A stretch of DNA of 64,000 nucleotides from Astragalus membranaceus (Eukaryota; Streptophyta; Magnoliopsida; Fabales; Fabaceae), in contig CM076849.1 of NCBI GenBank assembly GCA_039519185.1, positions 80,193,014 to 80,257,013 of the forward strand, read 5' to 3'. A program made the position numbers and the translations under genes. Positions 56,108-64,000 of this stretch are shown here, in pieces. Within the stretch, counting starts at the first letter, position 1. Each line of letters opens with the position of its first letter. A model generated the notes under the pieces. It ran no database searches. It was given only the letters and a program-made list of their open reading frames with translations, and was not told the origin of the DNA.

Positions 56108-56864
56108 ACCTTCCTCTATGACATGCTTCAAATGGTAAGGCAAGGGACACATTTCTTCGCAATGCCATAACAAAAGAAGCATGGCAATAAAACATGGGAT
56201 TGTAGTGACCGGAAGTGAGCATGAAAAAAGTGCTGAGCTACATTCAGCCAATTCAATTGGAAAGGATTCTCAAGAGGAACCTCATCATCAAGGTGAATTT
56301 TTGATGGTTAGAAGACTCCTAGGAGCCAAACCTAAAGACATCAATGAGTCACAAAGGGAAAACCTTTTCCATACAAGATGCTATGTTCAAGAGAACTTGT
56401 GTAGCTTGATAATTGATGGTGGATCTTGTGTCAATGTTGCTAGCACTAGACTAGTCCAAAAACTAAATCTCACCACCATCAATCATCCAAATCCATACAA
56501 GTTACAATGGCTAAAAGATGACAATGCCGTTATTGTAGACAAACAAGTAGTTGTTGGATTTTCAATTCATAAGTACTATGATGAGATTCCCTTTGATGTT
56601 GTACCTGTGGAAGCCGGGCACCTTTTACTAGGAAGGCCTTGGCAGTTTGATAGGTAAGTAAGCCATGATGGCTTCTCCAAAAAATACCCTTTCGTCTTCA
56701 ACAAGTTGAAAGTATTCCTCTCTCCTCTTAGTCTTCAAGAAGTCTTGAAGGACCAAATTACTTTAAAAAAGAAAATAGAGGATGAGGAGAAATACCTAAA
56801 AGGAGAAAAGCAAGTGGACGCCAAGGCTTCATCTAGTGGCCGAGACAACCTTAGGGTAGAATAC
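56108..56864 (+). pseudogene. Reina gag knuckle and protease
   Basis: Damaged CCHC (MTCFKW-stop-GKGHISSQCHNKRS), then protease: HTRCYVQENLCSLIIDGGSC, VNVASTRLVQKLNL, HLLLGRPWQFDR, and the region before RT (FLSPLSLQEVLKDQITLKKK). The active site is DGGS in place of DTGA, as is normal for Reina. A TAA (56655-56657) precedes the second part. Interrupted at 56865 by the second TR-GAG element. Confidence 0.85.
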
Positions 56865-58381
56865 TGTTACCAAGTGGCTTCAGTCTCAAGAGGGGGGATC
56901 AATTGAGATTTAAAAACTTTTCAGATCTTTCGAAAACGTTTTTTCCCTTTTCAATGACTTAGATCAATTTTCGCACAGGTTAAGTGGAAGCGAAGGAATT
57001 AGAATATAAAGCAGTAAAGCGGTATAACAGTAAAGCAGGAAAGCAGTAAAGCACACAGAGATTTATCCTGGTTCGGTCACCTCCTAGTGACCTACGTCCA
57101 GTCCTCACACCCTTGTGAGATTTTCCACTAACCAAAACAACAAGGCTTACAGGTGCCTTGGAAAACGTTTACAGACTTAGGCACTCTCCTCCTAGGATAC
57201 CCCACCTATGAAGAGCCCTCAAATCTATTACAACAATAACAAGAGATACCCCACCCCTGTTACAACCAGCTTCCCCAGAAAGATACCCCACTTCCTAGTA
57301 CAAACAGCTACCCTAGAGAGATACCCCACTCCCTAGTACAAATCACAACAATAATACAATAACAAATGTAAAGACAAAAATACCTCTAACGAAGGCAGAT
57401 ATTACAACTTGAAGAATGCAACCCCAACTAACTCATAGCAAAAGATCAGCTCAGACGGATCAGCTCAGACCAACGGTGCGTGACGAGCAAAAGTAAAAGC
57501 GTGAAGAGTTTTTCTCAAAATGTTCTCTGATTCGTGGAATGGGTTGTGTTGAAATGGAGGCTATGAGGCCTCTATTTATAGGCTATGAGAAAATCAAGTT
57601 TACGTTGAAAATAATGTAGGAATCGATTCTTTGTTGAAAACATTGGATCTAGGAATCGATTCTTCTTTTAATTAAAAATCGATTTTGACTTGCTTTGAAA
57701 AGAGGTGGCAATCGATTCTTGAGATCCAGGAGGGCTAGGAATCGATTCTTATACTCAATGTAATTTGTATGAATCGATTCTTGGCTTTCCTGAGACATGT
57801 AGGAATCGATTCTTTTGCTAAGTGAAAAATAGTGTGAATCGATTCTTTCTTTTTTGAAAAATACTAGTGAATCGATTATGCACTTTGGTAAAAATAATAT
57901 GAATCGATTCTTTCCTTTTAAAGACACTTGAGAATCGATTTTTATGCTTAGCAAAATCGATTATGCACTTTCTCATTTAGTTTAGAAATCGATTGTGGAC
58001 TTTCACAATTAGTTAGAAATCGATTTTAGGGTTTCTCAAAAATGCTTTTTGTGTTTACGTGTGCATGCATGCATTTTGAAAAACGTAGGACTTTGAGAGA
58101 TGAGCTGACCTTTGGAAGAGCTTACACTTTTTCCTAAGACACACCCAAACCCTAAGGACTACCTTTATATTTAAGGACTACCCTTAAACTTGAATCTTCA
58201 ATTCTTGAGCTTAATTGTCTTGGATTGTGACTTTGATGTTTTGTCACTTTCATTAACTTTGGCCATCAACTTTGGCCTTGGCCTTTTTACTATTATCAAC
58301 TTTAGCTTTTGTCTTTTTCATCATCAAAACCTCTTAACCACTTCATCATCAAAACTTAGCCTGCAACACAAGATATCTACA
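56865..58381 (-). mobile_element. TR-GAG 2, 3' LTR (1517 bp)
   Basis: Reads on - from TGTAGATATC (58381) to TTGGTAACA (56865). AATCGATT array at 57620-58025 (about fourteen words), TATA box 57573-57581. A 14-base unit 'gatcagctcagacg' is duplicated near 57445, absent in the partner. Confidence 0.9.
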
Positions 58382-58396
58382 TTCTCCCCCTTTTTG
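58382..58396 (-). promoter_or_regulatory. Polypurine tract of TR-GAG 2
   Basis: On -: TCAAAAAGGGGGAGAA directly before TGTAGATATC. A textbook copia tract, absent from both units of the first array. Confidence 0.88.
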
Positions 58397-59515
58397 ATGA
58401 TGACAAAACATTTACTCATCTCAAGGTGGGAGGTTAGTTCAAACAGATAATGCATATATATGATGCTCCCCCTATCATGATGCTCCCCCTGTTTTATTGA
58501 CTATATGCATAGTGACAATGCTATGATATATCTATATGCTCATTCTATATGCTTTATGCAACCCTATATTTCTCTCCCCCTTTTTGTCATGATCAAAAGG
58601 GTCGACGTAAGATAGAGTTTGCGAATCGAATGACACAGCTATTTGAAGAACCATTGCAGATTTATAAGTGATCATCAAAACCAAAAGAAAAACATATTTT
58701 GAAACCATGAAGAGAGCATTTCATCAAAACAGGTAAAATCATGAGTCTCAAACACTGTGAAGTAGTTGTTTTAAGCTTTATACATTTCATGCTGCTTAGT
58801 TTGAAAGTTGGTGATGGCAGCCAGAATATGGGAGAATAATTATTTTAGGTAAACAACGATTGTGAGCATGTATTCTGAAAACTACTAGCAATTGATTGTG
58901 ACAGGAGAAAATAGATTTAAAAAAAATAGCGCTTCAACTTCTTTTAGAAAATGCTTTTTGAGCATGCAGAAATTCATAGGTCACAATTTCAGTTGAATCC
59001 ACGTTTCTTTACAAAATTACTTCAGAAACAAAAACTCGTTTGAAGAACCAAATTTTCTTTTGCAATGGATCGTGAAAATATCAACTAGCTGTTTGTGACG
59101 ACTAAACTAGCTCAATCACACTATCGCCTTTCTAACCATAACCTCTAAGAAGGTGATGTATAATTTCTATATGATCAGTCCTAGAGGGTTGACCAAAATA
59201 CTTTGTTGATTCCTGTTATTCTAATCATGCCTTATAAATATTGTTCTTAATGATGCATGAAATTAGTCTCTGTTTCACTAGTCACATATTTGACTTAATA
59301 AACTATTCTTAAGCACATTTTCAAAATACAGGTGAATAAAAATTTAACCAATCTGACCTTTACCGGTGATTCTTCCTCTATTTATCACAAGTCACATGAC
59401 GGCTTTTTCCAGGGGTGAGTGTTAAGAACTTTATTGCGTCTCCGGTCATGCGCTTTGAGTCTTTGCTGTCAAAGTATCAATCTGCCCCCATACCTTGAAG
59501 CATACCTGCAAAGAT
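58397..59515 (-). mobile_element. TR-GAG 2 noncoding 3' internal region
   Basis: About 1.1 kb between gag stop and polypurine tract, where pol would be in an autonomous copia. The gag-proximal half matches 24906-25510. No ORF of note. 'tgctccccct' occurs twice near 58460-58490. Confidence 0.8.
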
Positions 59516-61143
59516 CTAAAACAAGGTTCTCGGTACCCAAATCTCTTTGGGTCCTTGTGGGTTAGTGTTTGGTATGGTCCTTTTGGGAACCCATACCTTT
59601 TTCACATTTTGTTTACCTCTTGCTCTGCAAACGGAAGCAGTATGTCCAGGTTTACCACAATAATAACATTTAATATAAGGTCTAGTGGAAAATTTTGGTT
59701 TGTAATGAACATGCTTTTCTATGGGTTTGTTTCTAGGAAATCTATGATGCATATTTTGTAAACTAGACAATTTCCCAACAGTCCATTCTAATTCATGAGT
59801 TTTCTTTTCAAAAACAGCACATTTATCACAGGTATAATTTTCTTCAAAGCATACAAGGCAATCATTTTCTTTTCTAAGTTCCAATTTTTCTTTAGTTAAA
59901 GCAATAATATCATTTTCAAGATGAGTGATAACTTTCTTGGATTTGCTTAGAGCTTTAGCTAGTTTTGAAGATTTATCGTGTAATTCAGTAAAAGCTTCAT
60001 ATAATTCATCATAGGCATCTTGTAAAGATTCAGAGTTACAATATACCTCAGTTTCACTTTCGCTGTCGTGGTCAGCCATGAGAGCAACTTGACCTTTTTC
60101 ACTTTCTGAGTTATCTGATGAGTTCAGGTCGTTGTTTTCCCATGCTATGTAGGCTTTTCTACTCTTCCTTCCTTTGGATCCCTTTTTCTCAAACTTTGAC
60201 CGTCTTCTTTGTAATTTTGGGCACTCCATCTTTATGTGTCCCGATTTTCCACATTTGTGGCAAGTTGGTGGATTTGAGAGGTTTTCCTTGCTTGAGCCTC
60301 TTTTGGTTGGAGAATTCTTTTTGAGAGATCTTTCCCTTCTCATGAACTTTTTGAATTTACTAATCATTAGTTCCATTTTCTCCTCGTCTTCATCTCCATC
60401 TTCCGAATCATCACTATCGTCGGATGAGCTTGAACTGGAAGCTTTGAGAGCTAAGTTTTAGTTCTTCTTGTCTTTTCCTTCATGCTCTGCTAGGCGAGTG
60501 AGCTCTAACTCATGCTCTAGTAGTTTCCCAAACAGGGTGGCGAGAGTCATGGTAGTCAAGTTTCTTGACTCAGTTATTGCAGTCACCTTTGGTTGCCATT
60601 CTCTGTTTAGGCATCTCCGCACTTTGTTGATCAAGTCTTCGGGAGGAAATGATTTTCCTAATGAACCCAATTTGTTCACTATGTGGGTGAACCTTTTCTG
60701 CATCTCTGATATTGTTTCACCTGTATTCATTCTAAACAATTCGTATCTCTGGTAAGAGTATTTGTTCTTGCCCTTTTCACTTCACTTGTACCCTCATGAG
60801 TAACTTGAAGATTATCCCACATTTCTTGGGCAGATTTACAGTTTGAAACTCGAAAAAATTCATCAGCACTCAAAGTAGAAGTAATCATATTTTTAGCACG
60901 TAAATTATGTTGCACTTTTCTTTTCTCATCATCAGACCATTCATTTCTACTTTTTATTGTGAGAACACCATCTACTATGTGCGTGGGGACATAGGATCCT
61001 TTTTCCACAGCATCCCAAACATCTAAGTCTACCCCTTCAATAAAGATTCTCATTCTTTCTTTCCAATATGCGTAATCTTTCCCGTTGAATCCCGGAGGAC
61101 GGGTAAGAGAAGCACCCTCTTGCGTAGACCAACCTGAAGCCAT
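59516..61143 (-). pseudogene. TR-GAG 2 gag
   Basis: ATG 61143-61141 (MASGWSTQEGASLTRPPGFN), then ELFRMNTGETISEMQKRF, LNREWQPKVTAITESRNL, a Ser/Asp/Glu linker, knuckle CHKCGKSGHIKMEC, coiled coil LYEAFTELHDKSSKLAKAL and second knuckle CYYCGKPGHTASVC, ending at 59516. A 1-base frameshift at about 60735-60750 and TAA 60460-60458 are the only visible breaks in about 540 codons. Unlike unit 2 of the array, both knuckles are kept. Confidence 0.9.
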
Positions 61144-61181
61144 TTCTCTTGAAGCTGCTAGGCCCTTTATACAAGAGTCTA

Positions 61182-61193
61182 GCTCTGATACCA
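61182..61193 (-). promoter_or_regulatory. Primer-binding site, tRNA-iMet (TR-GAG 2)
   Basis: GCTCTGATACCA on +, 2 bases from the LTR at 61196. Confidence 0.9.
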
Positions 61194-61195
61194 CT

Positions 61196-62702
61196 TGTTA
61201 CCAAGTGGCTTCAGTCTCAAGAGGGGGGGTGAATTGAGATTTAAAAACTTTTCAGATCTTTCGAAAACGTTTTTCCCCTTTTCAATGACTTAGATCAATT
61301 TTCGCGCAGGTTAAGTGGAAGCGAAGGAATTGGAATATAAAGTAGTAAAGCGGTATAACAGTAAAGCAGGAAAGCAGTAAAGCACACAGAGAATTATCCT
61401 GGTTCGGTCACCTCCTAGTGACCTACGTCCAGTCCTCACACCCTTGTGAGAATTTCCACTAACCAAAACAACAAGGCTTATAGGTGCCTTGGAAAACCTT
61501 TACAGACTCAGGCACTCTCCTCCTAGGATACCCCACCTATGAAGAGCCCTCAAATCTATTACAACAATAACAAGAGATACCCCACCCCTGTTACTACCAG
61601 CTTCCCCAGAAAGATACCCCACTTCCTAGTACAAACAGCTACCCTAGAGAGATACCCCACTCCCTATTACAAATCACAACAATTAAACAATAACAAATGT
61701 AAAGACAGAAATACCTCTAACGAAGGAAGATATTACAACTTGAATAATGCAACCCCAACTAACTCTTAGCAAAAGATCAGCTCAGACGGACCAACGGTGC
61801 GTGACGAGCAAAAGTAAAAGCGTGAAGAGTTTTTCTCAAAATGTTCTCTGATTCGTGGAATGGGTTGTGTTGAAATGGAGGCTATGAGGCCTCTATTTAT
61901 AGGCTATGAGAAAAACAAGTTTACGTTGAAAATAATGTAGGAATCGATTCTTTGTTGAAAACATTGGATCTAGGAATCGATTCTTCTTTTAATTAAAAAT
62001 CGATTTTGACTTGCTTTGAAAAGAGGTGGCAATCGATTCTTGAGATCCAGGAGGGCTAGGAATCGATTCTTATACTCAATTTAATTTGTATGAATCGATT
62101 CTTGGCTTTCCTGAGACATGTAGGAATCGATTCTTTTGCTAAGTGAAAAATAGTGTGAATCGATTCTTTCCTTTTTGAAAAATACTAGTGAATCGATTAT
62201 GCACTTTGGTAAAAATAATATGAATCGATTCTTTCCATTTAAAGACACCTGAGAATCGATTTTTATGCTTAGCAAAATTGATTATGCACTTTCTCATTTA
62301 GTTTATAAATCGATTGTGGACTTTCACAATTAGTTAGAAATCGATTTTAGGGTTTTTCAAAAATGCTTTTTGTGTTTACGTGTGCATGCATGCATTTTGA
62401 AAAACGTGGGAGTTTGAGAGATGAGCTGACCTTCGGAAGATCTTACACTTTTTCCTAAGACACACCCAAACCCTAAGGACTACCTTTATATTTAAGGACT
62501 ATCCTTAAACTTGAATCTTGAATTCTTGAGCTTGATTGTCTTGGATTGTGACTTTGATGTTTTGTCACTTTCATTAACTTTGGCCATCAACTTTGGCTTT
62601 GGCCTTTTTACTATTATCAACTTTAGCTTTTGTCTTTTTCATCATCAAAACCTCTTAACCACTTCATCATCAAAACTTAGCCTGCAACACAAGATATCTA
62701 CA
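61196..62702 (-). mobile_element. TR-GAG 2, 5' LTR (1507 bp)
   Basis: Near-identical partner of 56865-58381. AATCGATT array 61940-62345, TATA box 61894-61902. Confidence 0.9.
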
Positions 62703-63111
62703 TTACAAAAATAAAAAAGTTTTGGCACATGCTAAAAGGGTTACCAATCTTTTTTTTTTGTTAAGGGAAACACAAGTGAGAAAGGTCTTGGTAGCTAAAC
62801 AACCTCTCTATGTTCTCTTCCTAAAAGAGGTTGGTTGTTTGAGTAGTGAGGCTTTCCCCCCTTGAATTACCAAAGGAAATTCTAGATCTCTTGCATGCTT
62901 TTGAAGATGTCTTTCCTAAAGAGATTACAAAGGGATTGCCACCTCTTAGGGGCGTTGAACACCATATGGATTTAATTCCGGGTGCATCACTTTCTAATAG
63001 GCCGGCCTATAAAACTAACCCTCAAGAGACACAAGAGATAGAGAATCAAGTTTCCATGGAAAAAGGATGGGTGAGGGAAAGCCTTTCACCTTGTGCCGTC
63101 CCGGTCATCCT
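62703..63111 (+). pseudogene. Reina pre-RT and RT N-terminus
   Basis: Continues the Reina from 56864: VRKVLVAKQPLYVLFLKEVG, ILDLLHAFEDVFPKEI, GLPPLRGVEHHMDLIPGASL, SLSPCAVPVILV. Cut at 63112 inside RT by another LTR. A T10 run near 62750 and frameshifts show decay. Confidence 0.85.
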
Positions 63112-64000
63112 TGTGGTTATATTGCTTTTGCAGGTTAGGTTTTGATGATGATGCGTTCGAAGTCAAAATGACAAGCAGGTTAGGTTTTGATGATGTGTTC
63201 AAAGCGGAAAATGGCAAAGAGGAAATCCAAGGCACAAACAAGACTCAAGAAGTAAGGGTAATCTCTAGGGTTTAGGTCGTGTCCGAGGATATATTGTAAG
63301 CCGCTTCTGAGGGTCAGCTCATCTCACAGTTTCATAGCCTTCACAGTTTTCAAAATGCATGCATGCACATAGGTAAGGCACATAACATAAAAACTATTTT
63401 GTGAAAGTTAGAAATCGATTCATGACTTCCTTCCTAAAGCCAAGAATCGATTTCCATCCTTGTGAAAAGGATAGAAATCGATTCATGACTCATTTACTAA
63501 AGCCAAGAATCGATTCCTAGTATTTCTCATAAGACCAAAATCGATTTCCTACTCTATGTTTAAAGTGCAAAATCGATTTCCTTCCTGTTTCCAAAGCTAA
63601 AAATCGATTTGCATCTCACTTAAATCAAGCAATGAATCGATTCATCAACTATACTATTTTAAGCCAAGAATCGATTCATCACCTCATGCACCTAAGCCTT
63701 AAATCGATTTTCTTCTTTCTAAAAGCCTCAACGGTCATATTTTCAAGCTATTAATCGATTCATACTTACTCTTTAAAAGCAAACAGTCGATCACTCATTC
63801 CTATTTTCCAAGACAAGAATCGATTCACTATCCTATGCTTTTCAAGTAATTAATCGATTCCTAAAATCATTCAACGGTCATATTTCTCCTAAGTCTATAA
63901 ATAGGGACTTAGTGTTTCTCAGAAAAACACAACTCATTCTTACGCTTACGCTGAAACGCAAAAACTGAAAAACCCTAGCACACACTTTTGTTCTTCACAT
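63112..64000 (+). mobile_element. LTR of a diverged SIRE/TR-GAG subfamily (runs off window)
   Basis: Begins TGTGGTTATATTGC, with the family start text 'gcaggttaggttttgatgatga' split by a local duplication (63131 and 63178). RY motif 63356-63366, AATCGATT array 63413-63860 (about thirteen words), CAACGG at 63729-63734 and 63872-63877, TATA box 63895-63903. The spacers between words are largely unlike those of LTRs 1-3. Confidence 0.85.
63413..63860. repeat. AATCGATT word array, diverged LTR
   Basis: About thirteen ATCGAT words with A/T flanks (plus one mutated CAGTCGATC) at 25-40 base spacing, upstream of the TATA box as in LTR 1. Confidence 0.9.

Larger units (their letters stand above)
56865..62702 (-). 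mobile_element. Second TR-GAG element (5838 bp, complete structure)
   Basis: LTRs 56865-58381 and 61196-62702, iMet primer site 61182-61193 and polypurine tract 58382-58396, with only gag inside. It is the better template of the gag-only family here. The flanks 'aatac' and 'ttaca' are not a clean duplication, so one border may be eroded. It splits a Reina pol. Confidence 0.88.

Noticed and set aside
56860..62707. Target-site duplication for the second TR-GAG element
   Set aside because: Left flank 'aatac' and right flank 'ttaca' do not match in register, so I do not claim one.

Overview
This window is plant repetitive DNA, most likely from a legume. The evidence is the mix of families: Tekay-type Ty3/gypsy chromoviruses with very long LTRs, an Ogre-type solo LTR, Athila/Calypso with an env-like ORF, SIRE-type Ty1/copia relatives, Reina, a Helitron and CACTA. 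All are AT-rich, and the captured host-gene pieces have plant introns. I see no intact host gene. Almost every base belongs to a transposable element, and most elements sit inside other elements. Species cannot be read from the sequence.

Bases 1-19795 are a rearranged Tekay element X (+ strand). Its 5' LTR (507-2315) is cut by the 3' end of another LTR (1-506). A second Tekay, Y (- strand, 6811 to about 14160), sits in X's gag zinc-knuckle region. The composite 'X LTR, X gag, start of Y LTR' is present twice (509-4436 and 4791-7910), so the locus was duplicated after Y inserted. X pol (14161-17243) and the complete X 3' LTR (17292-19795) follow.

Bases 19796-53540 are a Russian-doll nest. A degenerate copia pol on the - strand (pieces at 20396-20624 and 52839-53540) is split by a Helitron (20625 to about 52838). 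The Helitron holds a gag-only, TR-GAG-like copia array LTR-gag-LTR-gag-LTR (21708-47524, TSD CCCAT). The second gag of that array is split by an Athila element (27897-44960, TSD AGAAG). The Athila is split by an Ogre solo LTR (35809-40334, TSD GCCCC) and a LINE 3' end (32903-33098, 17-bp TSD). A tRNA-like SINE (22206-22349, 13-bp TSD) lies in the first LTR of the array. The Helitron also holds a CACTA transposon (47789-52420, TSD ATT) carrying fragments of at least four host genes (trehalose-6-phosphate synthase, SEC24, ALG9 mannosyltransferase, a GDSL lipase and probably NUP98) with introns kept.

Bases 53541-64000 hold another copia fragment and a Reina chromovirus with a shared LTR (54024-54684). 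A second TR-GAG element on the - strand (56865-62702) interrupts the Reina, and the start of a diverged LTR of the same family (63112 to the end) lies in the Reina RT region.

The most unusual signal is that four unrelated LTR families each carry their own short self-complementary word, repeated many times. These are GCACG-N3-CGTGC in X, GGCGCC pairs in Y, AATCGATT in the TR-GAG/SIRE LTRs, and TGCTGCAGCA-type words throughout Athila, coding sequence included. In the TR-GAG family the words persist between LTR subfamilies whose spacers I cannot align. That suggests the words are selected, perhaps as binding sites for an element-specific or host protein. This is inference from sequence alone.
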